NCBI GenBank assembly: GCA_963755395.1
Contig: CAVWJJ010000002.1
Span: 992,001-1,056,000, forward strand
Direction of reading: 5' to 3'
From: DAHVFK01 sp963755395
GTDB taxonomy: Bacteria; Pseudomonadota; Gammaproteobacteria; Burkholderiales; SG8-39
DNA: 64,000 nucleotides
Of the stretch, positions 6,053 to 16,083 are shown piece by piece (positions within the stretch are counted from its first letter, which is position 1; each line of letters opens with the position of its first letter). The notes under the pieces were generated by a model. That model was not told the origin of the DNA and ran no database searches. It saw only the letters and a program-made list of their open reading frames with translations. The position numbers and the translations under genes are program-made.

Positions 6053-8548
6053 GTGACTGAGCGCAGGGACTGGCACGCGCTCGAAGGCGCGCAGGCGCTC
6101 GCCGAGCTCGCAAGCGCGCGCGGCGGGCTGTCGACGGCCGAGGCGAAGGCGCGGCTGGCTCTGCATGGCCCCAACCGGCTGCCGCCGCCGGCGCGGCGCG
6201 GCCCGCTGATGCGCTTTCTGGCGCAGTTCAACAACGTCCTGATCTACGTCCTGATCGCCTCGGCGGCGATCACCGCCGCGCTCGGGCACTGGGTCGACGC
6301 CGGCGTGATCGCCGGCGTGATCGTGATCAACGCGATCGTCGGCTTCGTCCAGGAAGGCAAGGCCGAGGCGGCGCTCGAGGCGATCCGCACGATGCTCTCG
6401 CTCTCGGCGCTCGTGCTGCGCGGCGGCGAGCGGCACAGCCTGCCCGCCGAGCAGCTGGTGCCGGGCGACGTGGTGCTGCTCGCCTCGGGCGACAAGGTGC
6501 CGGCCGACCTGCGCCTGCTCGAGGCGAGGAACCTGAGGATCGACGAGGCGATACTCACCGGCGAATCGGAGCCGGCGGGGAAATCGGTTGCGCCGGTCGG
6601 CGCCGACGCGCCGCTGGGCGAGCGCAGCTGCCTCGCCTTCTCCGGCACGCTGGTGACCTACGGCCAGGCCAGCGGCGTGGTGGTCGCCACCGGCGCGCAG
6701 ACCGAAATCGGGCGCATCAGCGCGCTGCTCGAGACGGTGGAGCAGATCTCGACCCCGCTCACGCGCCAGCTCGCGCTGTTCGGGCGCTGGCTGACGGTGG
6801 CGATCCTGCTGCTCGCCGGCGCCACCTTCGCGCTCGGCTACTGGCTGCGCGGCTTCAGCGCGGCCGACATGTTTCTCGCCGCGGTCGGCATCGCGGTCGC
6901 GGCCATTCCGGAGGCGCTGCCGGCGATCATGACGGTGGCGCTCGCGATCGGGGTGCGGCGCATGGCGCGCCGCAATGCGATCGTGCGCCGGCTGCCGGCG
7001 GTTGAGACGCTCGGCGCGGTGACGGTGATCTGCTCCGACAAGACGGGCACGCTCACCAGGAACGAGATGACGGCGCACGAGGTCGTCCTCGGCCAAGCGA
7101 CGCAGCAGCAGTTCGCGCGCGCCGCGCTGTTGTGCAACGACGCCGCCGCGCACGAGGAGGGCGGCGCGTGGAAGATCGTCGGCGACCCGACCGAGGCGGC
7201 GCTGGTGACGCTGGCGCTGAAGGCCGGCCTGCAGCCGTTTCGCGAGTACGCGGAATGGCCGCGCCTGGACGCGGTCCCGTTCGAGTCGGAGCACCGCTTC
7301 ATGGCGACGCTGCACCACGCGCCCGACGGCTCGCACGCGATCTTCGTCAAAGGCGCGCCCGAGCGCGTGCTGGAGATGTGCGAGGTCGACCGCGCCGCCT
7401 GGGGCGCGCGCGTCGAGGCGCTCGCGCGCGACGGCATGCGCGTGCTGGCGCTCGCCGTGCGCGCGGCGCCCGGCACGCAGGAGGCGCTCGCCTTCGAGCA
7501 GGTCGACGGCGGCTTCGGTCTGCTCGGCCTGGTGGGCCTGATCGACCCGCCGCGCGAGGAGGCGATCGAGGCGGTGCGCCAGTGCCGCGCGGCCGGCATC
7601 CGGGTCAAGATGATCACCGGCGACCACGCCGTCACCGCGCGCGCGGTCGGCGCCATGCTCGGCATCGAGCCGGGCGACGTGCTCGCGCGCGCGAGCCCCG
7701 AGGACAAGCTGCGCCTGATCGAGCGGCTTCAGGCCGAGGGCGAGGTGGTGGCGATGACCGGCGACGGCGTCAACGACGCGCCGGCGCTCAAGCGCGCCGA
7801 CGTCGGCGTGGCGATGGGCCAAAAGGGCACCGAAGTGGCCAAGGAGGCGGCCGACATGGTGCTCGCGGACGACAATTTCGCCTCGATCGAGCGCGCGGTC
7901 GAGGAGGGGCGCACCGTCTACGACAACCTGAAGAAGACCATCGTCTACCTGCTGCCGACCAACGGCGGCGAGGCGCTGGCGGTGATCGCGGCGGTGGTGA
8001 TGGGCATGACGCTGCCGATCACGCCGGTGCAGATCCTGTGGGTCAACATGGTGACCGAGACCACGCTTTCGCTCGCGCTCGCGTTCGACCCGACCGAGCC
8101 CGCGGTCATGCGCCGCCCGCCGCGCGACCCGCGCGAGCCGCTGCTGTCGCGCTACCTGGTGTGGCGCGTGGCCTTCGTCTCGCTGCTGCTGCTCGCCGGC
8201 GTGCTCGGCCTGTTCCTGTGGGAGATGGGCCGTAGCGGCGATTTGGCCACCGCGCGCGCGGCCGCGGTCAACGCGCTGGTGATGGGCGAGATCGTGTACC
8301 TGTTCAACAGCCGGCGGCTCGCCGGCAGCGCGTTGAACTCCGACGCGCTGCTCGGCAACCGCATCGCGCTGATCGCGGTCGCGGTGCTCGTCGTGCTGCA
8401 GCTCGGCTTCACCTACCTGACGCCGATGCAGGACTTGTTCGGCACCGGGACGATGGATGCCGCGTCCTGGGCGCTGGTGGCGGCGTTCGGCATCGCCATG
8501 TTCTTCGTGGTCGAGGCCGAAAAGGCGCTCATGCGCCGCCTGCGCTAG
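6053..8548 (+). CDS. P2-type cation-transporting ATPase
   Basis: An 831-residue heavy P-type ATPase of the Ca2+/Na+-like P2 class, located in the inner membrane. In order: N-terminal cation-ATPase domain (about 8-75), two helices M1-M2, actuator domain with ILTGESEPAGK (about 165-175), M3-M4 with PEALPA (SERCA-like PEGLP, one substitution), phosphorylation site DKTGTLT (Asp329), KGAPERVLEMC nucleotide-binding motif, TGD(H) and GDGVNDAPALK hinge motifs, and six C-terminal helices ending with NMVTETTLSLALAF. All catalytic elements are intact. The transported ion cannot be fixed; bacterial members include Ca2+ and Mg2+ pumps. Start is GTG at 6053, 7 bp after the crotonase gene. Confidence 0.9.
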   Translation: MTERRDWHALEGAQALAELASARGGLSTAEAKARLALHGPNRLPPPARRGPLMRFLAQFNNVLIYVLIASAAITAALGHWVDAGVIAGVIVINAIVGFVQEGKAEAALEAIRTMLSLSALVLRGGERHSLPAEQLVPGDVVLLASGDKVPADLRLLEARNLRIDEAILTGESEPAGKSVAPVGADAPLGERSCLAFSGTLVTYGQASGVVVATGAQTEIGRISALLETVEQISTPLTRQLALFGRWLTVAILLLAGATFALGYWLRGFSAADMFLAAVGIAVAAIPEALPAIMTVALAIGVRRMARRNAIVRRLPAVETLGAVTVICSDKTGTLTRNEMTAHEVVLGQATQQQFARAALLCNDAAAHEEGGAWKIVGDPTEAALVTLALKAGLQPFREYAEWPRLDAVPFESEHRFMATLHHAPDGSHAIFVKGAPERVLEMCEVDRAAWGARVEALARDGMRVLALAVRAAPGTQEALAFEQVDGGFGLLGLVGLIDPPREEAIEAVRQCRAAGIRVKMITGDHAVTARAVGAMLGIEPGDVLARASPEDKLRLIERLQAEGEVVAMTGDGVNDAPALKRADVGVAMGQKGTEVAKEAADMVLADDNFASIERAVEEGRTVYDNLKKTIVYLLPTNGGEALAVIAAVVMGMTLPITPVQILWVNMVTETTLSLALAFDPTEPAVMRRPPRDPREPLLSRYLVWRVAFVSLLLLAGVLGLFLWEMGRSGDLATARAAAVNALVMGEIVYLFNSRRLAGSALNSDALLGNRIALIAVAVLVVLQLGFTYLTPMQDLFGTGTMDAASWALVAAFGIAMFFVVEAEKALMRRLR

Positions 8549-8574
8549 GATTCGAGCATGCCGGGAGCGAGGCA

Positions 8575-9210
8575 ATGAATCCGAAGGCGTTCAACAAGCC
8601 ACTGCTGTGGGGCATCGTCGCCGTGCTGCTGCTGGCGGCGGGCCTGGGCGCCTGGTGGGGCTACTCGGGCTACCGCAAGACCAGCCTGCAGCAGGAGGTC
8701 GCGCCGCAGCTCAAGGCAGCCGACGCGCGGCTGCGCGAGGCGCTCGGCACTTCGCTCGAGCCCGATCCGGCGCAGGCCGAGCAGGCCGCGGCGCAGCTCG
8801 ACGCGCTGGCGAAGGACATCGAGGCGCGGCGCGCGGCGCTGGGCGCGCTCGACGCGGGGCCCGACCCGGCGCGAGTCGAGTCGGCCAAGGAGGCGCTGGA
8901 CGACGCGGCGGCGATCGTGCAAAAGCAGGCGGCGGTGCTGCGCAGCGGGCTCGCGTTCACGCAGGCACGCGACGCGCTCGAGGCGCACATGCGTGGCGCG
9001 CGCTCGCGCAGGGGCGACTGGGTGAGCGAGGCGATCGAGCTCAAGCGCAGGATGGAGCGCGCCTACTTCGACTACAAGTACGCCCTCGACGGGCTGGCCG
9101 CGCGGCTGGGCGACGTCCCGGATCAGGATCTCGCGGCGCAGGTGCGCCAGGGCGTCGACGCGGCGCTCAAGCGCGCCATGGCCGCACGCGCCGCGGCGCG
9201 CAGGCTGTGA
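8575..9210 (+). CDS. Membrane-anchored helical protein of unknown function
   Basis: A 211-residue protein with one N-terminal membrane segment (about residues 9-31, LLWGIVAVLLLAAGLGAWWGY), then a long alanine- and acid-rich helical region with coiled-coil character (about 40-140) and a more basic C-terminus. No catalytic motif, cysteine or known domain is seen. It probably spans the inner membrane once with the helical part in the periplasm. It follows the P-type ATPase by 26 bp on the same strand and converges on the enoyl-CoA hydratase gene; no functional inference is possible. Confidence 0.6.
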   Translation: MNPKAFNKPLLWGIVAVLLLAAGLGAWWGYSGYRKTSLQQEVAPQLKAADARLREALGTSLEPDPAQAEQAAAQLDALAKDIEARRAALGALDAGPDPARVESAKEALDDAAAIVQKQAAVLRSGLAFTQARDALEAHMRGARSRRGDWVSEAIELKRRMERAYFDYKYALDGLAARLGDVPDQDLAAQVRQGVDAALKRAMAARAAARRL

Positions 9211-9229
9211 GCGGCCGGCAGGGCCGGCG

Positions 9230-10006
9230 CTAGCGCTTGTCGCGGTTCTTCGCCGCGAGGAACTCGCCCAGCATCGCGCGCGGCTCCTCGCCGGCGTAGG
9301 CGGCGGCGAATTCGACGATGCTCAGGCGCACGCATTCGTCCAGCGGCGCTTCCTCCCACAGCTTGCACAGGCGCTTTTGCGCGCGCAGCGCCGCGTCGCC
9401 GGCAGCAAGCAGCGCGTCCAGTGCGGCGTCCACCGCGGCGTCCAGCCGCGCCGAGGGCACCACGCGCTCGACCAGGCCCCAGGCAAGCGCCTGCGCGGCG
9501 TCGATGTTCTCGCCGGTCAGCACCAGCCAGCGCGCTCGCCCGGCGCCGATCAGGCGCGGCAGCAGCGCCGCTTCCACCACCGAGGGGATGCCCAGGCGCA
9601 CCTCCGGCATGCCGAACGCCGCGTTGGCGGCGGCGATGCGCAGGTCACAGGCCGCGGCCAGCTCGAGCCCGGCGCCGAGGCAAAAGCCGTTCACGCGCGC
9701 CAGCACCGGCGCCGCGCACTCGCGCAGCGCGGCGCAGGCCTGGTGCACCCGGGCAATGAATTCGCGCGCCGTGACCGGGTCGAGCGCGGCCAGCTCGTCC
9801 AGGTTGGCGCCGCCGGCGAAGGCGCGCGCGCCCGCGCCGGTCAGCACCACCGCGCGTACCTCGCCCGGCAGGGCGCGCACTTCGCGCGCGATGGCCTCCA
9901 GCGTCGCGCTGTCGAGCGAGTTGAGCTTGGCCGCGCGCTCGATCGTCAGGCGCGCGACGAGCGCCGCGCCGCGGCGCTCGATGCGCACGCCCAGGGCGCC
10001 GCTCAT
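9230..10006 (-). CDS. Enoyl-CoA hydratase/isomerase family protein
   Basis: A 258-residue crotonase. CoA-binding and oxyanion-hole segments are GAGARAFAGGANLDEL (about 61-76) and FCLGAGLELAAACDLR. Both glutamates of true hydratases are in place: Glu in GAGLELAAACD and Glu in FGMPEVRLGIPS, so hydration of 2-enoyl-CoA is plausible. Cytoplasmic, beta-oxidation or acyl-CoA catabolism. The ATG at 10006 overlaps the stop of the upstream secreted-protein gene by 4 bp, an unusual pairing of a cytosolic enzyme with an exported protein. The C-terminal helix EFLAAKNRDKR is typical. Confidence 0.85.
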   Translation of the reverse strand: MSGALGVRIERRGAALVARLTIERAAKLNSLDSATLEAIAREVRALPGEVRAVVLTGAGARAFAGGANLDELAALDPVTAREFIARVHQACAALRECAAPVLARVNGFCLGAGLELAAACDLRIAAANAAFGMPEVRLGIPSVVEAALLPRLIGAGRARWLVLTGENIDAAQALAWGLVERVVPSARLDAAVDAALDALLAAGDAALRAQKRLCKLWEEAPLDECVRLSIVEFAAAYAGEEPRAMLGEFLAAKNRDKR

Positions 10007-10377
10007 CGCCCGGCCTCCTCGATCCGCTCCAGGCACGCGGCCAGGAAGGCGCTCTGGTGCAGCTCCGCCCGGCGCGGCGCGTCGAACACCGCTTCGGCCG
10101 CGGCCGTCAGCACGGCCTCGTCGGCTGCGTCCTGCGCGAACCAGCGCAGGCTCTTGGGGAAGGCGCGGATCGCGGCCAGGTCGTCCTGCAGCCTGCCGAT
10201 GAAGAACTCGCGCGTGGCGCCGGCGTCGCGCGCCTGCGCGGCGTGGAGGATGAACTCGGAGCCCTCGCGGCACTCCTGCACGCTCGGCACGTGCGCCGCG
10301 CAGGGCGCCGCGGCCAGGGCAAGGGCAAGGGCGGCCGCGGCGAGAAGCTTGCGCAGCCTTGCTAGCTGAAGCCTCAT
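10003..10377 (-). CDS. Small secreted protein of unknown function
   Basis: A 124-residue protein with a clear Sec signal peptide (residues 1-28, basic start, 15-residue alanine/leucine core, cleavage near AHA/CAAH). The mature part (about 95 residues) is helical, has two cysteines (Cys36 and Cys114) that could form a disulphide, and no recognisable domain. It is translationally coupled to the downstream enoyl-CoA hydratase gene by a 4-bp ATGA overlap. Probably periplasmic; role unknown. Confidence 0.6.
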   Translation of the reverse strand: MRLQLARLRKLLAAAALALALAAAPCAAHVPSVQECREGSEFILHAAQARDAGATREFFIGRLQDDLAAIRAFPKSLRWFAQDAADEAVLTAAAEAVFDAPRRAELHQSAFLAACLERIEEAGR

Positions 10378-10524
10378 GTCCGGAGCATACCGGCTCGACC
10401 GCGCGGCGCAGAAACCTTGCCGCTAGTGGTTGAAAGTTAAAGGATAAGACTTTTCTATGGCTGTTTCGAGGAGTAAACTTACGGTTTCGTATCGCGCGCC
10501 CGGCTGAAGGCCGAGGAGTCGTCG

Positions 10525-12346
10525 TTGCAGAAAACCGATATTCGCAATCCCGACTACTTTCATAAAGTCGTCGATTGCCAATGGGCCTGCCCGGCCCATA
10601 CCCCGGTTCCCGAATACATCCGATTGATCGCGGCAGGGCGCTATTCCGACGCCTACCTGGTCAACTGGGAATCGAACGTCTTCCCCGGAATCCTCGGCCG
10701 CACCTGCGACCGGCCTTGCGAGCCCGCCTGCCGGCGGGGCCGGGTCGAGGAGGAGAACCAGGCCCGACCCGAGCCGGTCGCGATCTGCCGCCTCAAGCGC
10801 GTCGCGGCGGACTACAAGGACGACGACATCAAGGCGCGGCTGCCCAAGCCGGCGGCGAAGAAAAACGGCAAGAAGGTCGCCTGCATCGGCGCGGGGCCCG
10901 CGTCGCTGACGTTGGCGCGCGACCTGGCGCCGCTCGGCTACGAGGTCACGCTGTTCGACGGCGACCCGAAGGCCGGCGGCATGATCCGGAGCCAGATCCC
11001 GCGCTTCCGGCTGCCCGAGGAAGTGATCGACGAAGAGGTCGGATACATCCTCGATCTCGGCGTTTCCCTCGTCAATCGGAAAATAGAGAGCATGAAGGCG
11101 TTGCTGGCCGAGGGCTACGACGCCATCTTCGTCGGCAGCGGCGCGCCGCGCGGGCGCGATCTCGACATCCCCGGGCGCGCCGAGGGCGCGAAGAACATCC
11201 ACATCGGCATCGACTGGCTCTCGTCGGTGTCCTTCGGCCACGTCGACAAGATCGGCAAGCGCGTGATCGTGCTCGGCGGCGGCAACACGGCGATGGACTG
11301 CTGCCGCACCTCCAAGCGCCTGGGCGGCGAGGACGTGCGGGTGATCGTGCGCTCGGGCTTCGAGGAGATGAAGGCGAGCCCCTGGGAGAAGGAGGACGCG
11401 CAGCACGAGGGCATTCCGATCCTGAACTATCTCGTGCCGAAGTGCTTTCAATTGGAGGACGGCCGGCTGGCAGGGATGAGATTCGAAAAGGTGAAGGCGG
11501 TTTACGACGCCAAGGGGCGCCGCAGCCTGATCCCCACCGGCGAGCCGGAGCAGTACGTCGAGTGCGACGACGTGCTGATCGCGGTCGGGCAGGAGAACGC
11601 GTTCCCCTGGATCGAGCGCGACGCGGGCATCGAGTTCGACAAGTGGGGCCTGCCGGTGCTCGACAAGGCGACCTTCCAGTCCTCGCTGCCGCAGGTGTTC
11701 TTCGGCGGCGACGCGGCATTCGGGCCGAAGAACATCATCTGGGCGGTCGCGCACGGCCATGACGCGGCGATCTCGATCGACAAGCTGCTGAACCAGGAAG
11801 ACGTGAGCGAAAGACCCGCTCCCGGGCGTGACGCTCGCGTCGCAGAAGATGGGCATCCACGAGTGGAGCTACGACAACGAGATCCGCCCCGACGCGCGCT
11901 ACAAGGTGCCCTGGCGCGACGTCAACCAGACCCTGCGCAACATCAAGGTGGAGGTCGAGATGGGCTTCGACGTCGCCACCGCCTGGAAGGAGGCGCAGAG
12001 GTGCCTGAACTGCGACGTACAGACGGTGTTCACCTCGCGTCTTTGCATCGAGTGCGACGCCTGCGTCGACATCTGCCCGATGGACTGCATCACCTTCACC
12101 GCCGACGGCGAGGAAGCCGAGTTGAGGCAGCGGCTCAACGCTCCCGCGCCGCACGCGAACCAGGATCTGTACGTGCAGGACGGCCTCAAGACCGGGCGCG
12201 TGATGGTCAAGGACGAGGACGTATGCCTGCACTGCGGCCTGTGCGCCGAGCGCTGCCCGACCGGGGCCTGGGACATGCAGAAGTTCCTGCTCGAAATGAC
12301 GCACGCGGGGCCGGACTGCCGGCGACCGCAGAAGAAAGCCGCCTGA
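10525..12346 (+). CDS. NAD(P)H oxidoreductase/ferredoxin subunit of 2-oxoacid oxidoreductase (one frameshift)
   Basis: About 606 residues when one frameshift near 11825 is bridged (codons before it read ...QEDVSERPAPG, after it VTLASQKMGIHEW). The N-terminus is a GltD-type iron-sulphur domain (CQWACPAH, TCDRPCEPAC). Then an FAD Rossmann motif (CIGAGPASLTLARDL), a second dinucleotide motif (VLGGGNTAMDCC) for NAD(P)H, and GDAAFGPKNIIWAVAHGH near residue 400. After the break come CLNC and two [4Fe-4S] ferredoxin motifs, CIECDACVDICP and CLHCGLCAERCP. This architecture matches the third subunit (KorC) of 2-oxoglutarate:NADP oxidoreductase in Azoarcus/Thauera, where it passes electrons between the TPP enzyme, ferredoxin and NADP. 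TTG start at 10525 with GAGGAG upstream. The break may be a sequencing error. Confidence 0.82.
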
Positions 12347-12359
12347 AGGAGGAGACGGG

Positions 12360-13139
12360 ATGAGCATCGTTGCTTCGAAAAGAGTGTCGTCACTCAAGGA
12401 ATCCCATCTCGATGCAACGGAAGCCCGCCTCAGGTTGCAGCTCGCGGCCGCCTACCGCATCGCCGACCACCTGGGCTGGGCCGAGCTGATCTACACCCAC
12501 ATCAGCCTGCGCGTGCCCGGCCCGGAGCACCACTTCCTGATCAACCCATACGGCCTGCGCTTCGACGAGGTCAGCGCGTCGAACCTGGTCAAGATCGACC
12601 TCGAGGGCAACCCCGTCGGGGAGCAGCCCTACGGCGCCAACAAGGCGGGCTTCGTGATCCACGGCGCGATCCATGCCGCGCGCGGCGACGCGCAGTGTGT
12701 GTTCCACACCCATACGCTGGCCGGCATGGCGCTCTCGGCGCAGGAAGACGGCCTGCTGCCGGTGCACATGTACTCGCACAATTTCTACGGCCAGCTCGCC
12801 TACCACGAATTCGAGGGCCCGAGCATGCGCCTGGACGAGCAGGCGCGGCTGGTCGCGAGCCTGGGCCGCCACACGGCGCTGATCCTGCGCAACCATGGCC
12901 TGCTGACCGTCGGGCGCACCATCGCCGAGGCCTTCGTACGCATGTGGCGCCTGGAGCGCTCGTGCCAGATCCAGCTTGCGGCGCAGGGCGCCCGCTTGCG
13001 CCTGCCCTCGTCTGAGGTATGCCGCCAGTCGCAGACGCTGGGCGACGAGTTCCTCACCGACAGCGCGCCGCTGGGCGAGCTGGAGTTCGCCGCGCTCGAG
13101 CGCGTCATCGAACGCAAGGACCCCTCCTACAAGAACTGA
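12360..13139 (+). CDS. Class II aldolase/adducin family protein
   Basis: A 259-residue metal-dependent class II aldolase-fold protein (adducin head family, like fuculose-1-phosphate aldolase and ribulose-5-phosphate 4-epimerase). The metal ligands are recognisable: HTHTLAGMALS (HxH near residue 117) and the later RNHGLLTVG, with YTHISLRVPG at the start of the fold and the substrate loop DGLLPVHMYSHNFYG. The reaction cannot be named; decarboxylation, aldol cleavage or dehydration of a small hydroxy acid are all known in the family. It sits between the flavin subunit and the alpha subunit of the 2-oxoacid oxidoreductase (13 and 19 bp gaps), which suggests that its product is a 2-oxoacid or its precursor. 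Start ATG 12360 has AAGGAGGA upstream. Confidence 0.83.
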   Translation: MSIVASKRVSSLKESHLDATEARLRLQLAAAYRIADHLGWAELIYTHISLRVPGPEHHFLINPYGLRFDEVSASNLVKIDLEGNPVGEQPYGANKAGFVIHGAIHAARGDAQCVFHTHTLAGMALSAQEDGLLPVHMYSHNFYGQLAYHEFEGPSMRLDEQARLVASLGRHTALILRNHGLLTVGRTIAEAFVRMWRLERSCQIQLAAQGARLRLPSSEVCRQSQTLGDEFLTDSAPLGELEFAALERVIERKDPSYKN

Positions 13140-13158
13140 AGGCGGAATAAGACAGGAA

Positions 13159-15004
13159 ATGGCAAAGCGCATCGAAGCGGTCAACGATTTCGTCGTCAAG
13201 TTCGCCAACGTGAACGGCTCGGGCTCGGCCTCGGCCAACGAGCTGTTCGCCAAGTCTTTCCTGCGCATGGGGATCCCGGTCTCGCCGCGCAACATCTTTC
13301 CCTCCAACATCCAGGGCCTGCCGACCTGGTACGAGGTGCGCGTCACCGAGCGCGGCTGGCTCGGGCGCCGCGGCGGCGTCGACCTGATGGTGGCGATGAA
13401 CCCGCAGACCTGGGACCAGGACATCGCCGAGGTCGAGCCCGGCGGCTACGTGTTCTACGACGACACGCGCCCGCTGCCGGCGTCCAAGTTCCGCGCCCGA
13501 CATCAACGTGCTCGGGATGCCGCTGACCGAGATCTGCAACACCAACTACGCCGACGCGCGCGAGCGCCAGCTGTTCAAGAACATCATCTATGTCGGCGCG
13601 CTGGCGGCGCTGATCGGCATCGAGCCCGAGGTGGTGGCGGAGCTGATCGGCGAGCAGTACAAGGGCAAGGAAAAGCTGCTCATGCCGAACGTCAAGGCGT
13701 TCCACATGGGCTTCGACTACGCGCGCGAGCGGCTCAAGGACGCTCTCGGGCTCAAGGTCAGGCGCAGCGACGCGGTCGGCGACAGCATTTTCATCGACGG
13801 CAACGCGGCCGCCGCGCTCGGCTGCGTCTACGGCGGCGCCACCGTCTGCGCCTGGTATCCGATCACGCCCTCGTCGTCGCTGGCCGAGGCGTTCCAGAGG
13901 TATTGCTCGAGACTGAGAATCGACAAGGACAGCGGGCGGCAGAACTTCGCCATCGTGCAGGCCGAGGACGAGCTGGCCTCGATCGGAATGGTGATCGGCG
14001 CCGGCTGGAACGGCGCGCGCGCCTTCACCGCCACGTCCGGCCCGGGCGTGTCGCTGATGACCGAGTTCATCGGCCTGGCCTACTTCGCCGAGATCCCCGC
14101 CACGATCATCAACGTGCAGCGCGGCGGGCCCTCGACCGGGATGCCCACCCGCACCCAGCAGGCCGACGTGCTCGCTTGCGCCTACGCCTCGCACGGGGAC
14201 ACCAAGCACGTGCTGCTGTTCCCCGAGGACCCGAAGGAGTGCTTCGAGTTCGCGGCCCAGGCGCTCGACCTCGCGGACCGCCTGCAGACCCCGGTGTTCG
14301 TCATGACCGATCTCGACATCGGCATGAACCAGCGCCTGTGCAAGCCGCTCGAATGGGACGACGCCCGCGGCTACGACCGCGGCAAGGTCATGACGCGCGA
14401 GGCGCTCGAGGCGGGCAAGGACTTCGGCCGCTACCTGGACGTCGACGGCGACGGCATCCCGTACCGCACCTACCCCGGCACCCACCCCAAGCGCGGCGCC
14501 TACTTCACCCGCGGCACCACCAAGGACCGCTACGCACGCTACTCCGAGGCCGGGCCGGACTACGTCGACAACATGCGCCGGCTGCAGAAGAAGTTCGAGA
14601 CCGCCAAGAGCCTGGTGCCCAAGCCGCTGCTCGACGCCTCGGAGAAGCCGGCGCGCTTCGGCGCCATCTACTACGGTTCGACCAGCCCGGCGATGCACGA
14701 GGCGCTCGAGGCGCTCGCCGCGATGGGCATCTCGATCAACGCGCTGCGCGTGCGCGCGTTCCCGTTCCAAGACGAGATCGCCGACTTCGTCGCCTCGCAC
14801 AGCAAGGTGTTCGTCATCGAGCAGAACCGCGACGCGCAGCTCAAGACCCTGCTGGTCAACGACGCCGGCATCAACCCCGCCAACCTGATCTCGGTGCTGC
14901 ACTACGACGGCACCCCGATCACCGCGCGCTTCATCACCAACGAGATCTCGCAGATCGTGCGCACCCTGAACGTGCGCCCGATCAAGAAGGACAAGGCCGC
15001 ATGA
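13159..15004 (+). CDS. korA: 2-oxoacid:ferredoxin oxidoreductase alpha subunit, gamma-alpha fusion (one frameshift)
   Basis: About 614 residues after bridging one frameshift near 13495 (KFR before, PDINVLGMPLTEICN after). The first 190 or so residues are the gamma (2-oxoacid oxidoreductase) domain, with VNGSGSASANELFAKSFLRMG and FPSNIQGLPTWYEVRV. The rest is the alpha chain with NAAAALGCVYGGATVCAWYPITPSSSLAE, EDELASIGMVIGAGWNGARAFTATSGPG and the QRGGPSTGMPTRTQQADV signature. With the beta subunit it oxidises a 2-oxoacid (best guess 2-oxoglutarate) plus CoA to acyl-CoA, CO2 and reduced ferredoxin. Its last codons overlap the beta-subunit ATG (ATGA). The break lies in a C-rich stretch and may be a sequencing error. 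Confidence 0.87.
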
Positions 15005-16056
15005 CTTACCTGACCAAGCCGAAGCTGCACCACCCGAGCCTGCACAAGAACAAGGTTGGCTACACCCGGCGCGACTACGAAGGGCCGGTCTCGACCCTGT
15101 GCGCCGGCTGCGGCCACGACTCGATCAGCGCTTCCATCATCCAGGCCGCCTGGGAGCTCGACATCGAGCCGCACCGCGTCGCCAAGCTCTCCGGTATCGG
15201 CTGCTCGTCCAAGACCCCGACCTATTTCCTTGGCAACTCGCACGGCTTCAACACCGTGCACGGGCGCATGCCCTCGGTCCTGACCGGCGCCAACCTCGCC
15301 AACCGCGACCTGATTTATCTCGGCGTCTCGGGCGACGGCGACTCCGCCTCCATCGGCCTGGGCCAGTTCGCCCACGCCATGCGGCGCGGCGTGAACATGC
15401 TCTACATCCTGGAGAACAACGGCGTCTACGGCCTCACCAAGGGCCAGTTCTCTGCCACCGCCGACGCCGGCTCCAAGTCCAAGCGCGGCGCGGTCAACAC
15501 CGACAGCGCGATCGACACCGTCAGTCTCGCGCTGCTAATGGGCGCCACCTTCGTCGCGCGCAGCTTCTCGGGCGACAAGAAACAGCTCGTGCCCCTGATC
15601 AAGGCCGCTATCGCCCACGAAGGCGCCGCCTTCATCGACGTCATCAGCCCCTGCGTCGCGTTCAACAACCACGCCGGCAGCACCAAGAGCTACGACTACG
15701 TGCGCGAGCACAACGAAGCCGTCAACCGGCTCGACTTCTGGCCCAACCGCGAAGCCATCACCGTCGACTACGCCGAAGGCGGCGTGATCGAAGTCCCGCA
15801 GCACGACGGCAGCATCCTCAGACTGCGCAAGCTCGAAGCCGACTACGACCCGAGCAACAAGATCAATGCCATGACCCACATCGCCACCGCCGCCTCCGAA
15901 GGCGAGTTCCTCACGGGTCTGCTCTACCTCGACCCCAACGCCGCAGACCTGCACGCCCACTTCAAGACCAGCACCGTGCCGCTGAACCAGCTCGGGGTGA
16001 AGGAGCTGTGCCCGGGCTCGGAGATGCTCGACAAGATCAACGCCTCGCTGCGGTGA
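15001..16056 (+). CDS. korB: 2-oxoacid:ferredoxin oxidoreductase beta subunit
   Basis: A 351-residue TPP-binding subunit, intact. It carries the [4Fe-4S] ligands CAGC (about 34-37), GIGC (about 63) and SPC (about 217), the TPP-magnesium motif GDGDSASIGLGQ and the NN of ENNGVYGLTKGQ, which are diagnostic of the 2-oxoglutarate/pyruvate:ferredoxin oxidoreductase beta family. Length agrees with KorB. Together with the alpha and flavin subunits it forms an enzyme that in denitrifying aromatic degraders regenerates reduced ferredoxin for benzoyl-CoA reduction; no benzoyl-CoA reductase genes are in this window. The ATG at 15001 overlaps the alpha-subunit stop by 4 bp. Confidence 0.92.
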   Translation: MTYLTKPKLHHPSLHKNKVGYTRRDYEGPVSTLCAGCGHDSISASIIQAAWELDIEPHRVAKLSGIGCSSKTPTYFLGNSHGFNTVHGRMPSVLTGANLANRDLIYLGVSGDGDSASIGLGQFAHAMRRGVNMLYILENNGVYGLTKGQFSATADAGSKSKRGAVNTDSAIDTVSLALLMGATFVARSFSGDKKQLVPLIKAAIAHEGAAFIDVISPCVAFNNHAGSTKSYDYVREHNEAVNRLDFWPNREAITVDYAEGGVIEVPQHDGSILRLRKLEADYDPSNKINAMTHIATAASEGEFLTGLLYLDPNAADLHAHFKTSTVPLNQLGVKELCPGSEMLDKINASLR

Positions 16057-16083
16057 TCACGGGCGCGGCGTCCGCAGCCATGC

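Noticed and set aside
4193..8575. A 1,460-codon open frame on the reverse strand opposite the P-type ATPase and crotonase genes
   Set aside because: His/Arg/Gln-rich low-complexity translation with no domain, opposite well-conserved genes; a high-GC shadow. Only its last 250 codons (MlaE) are a gene.
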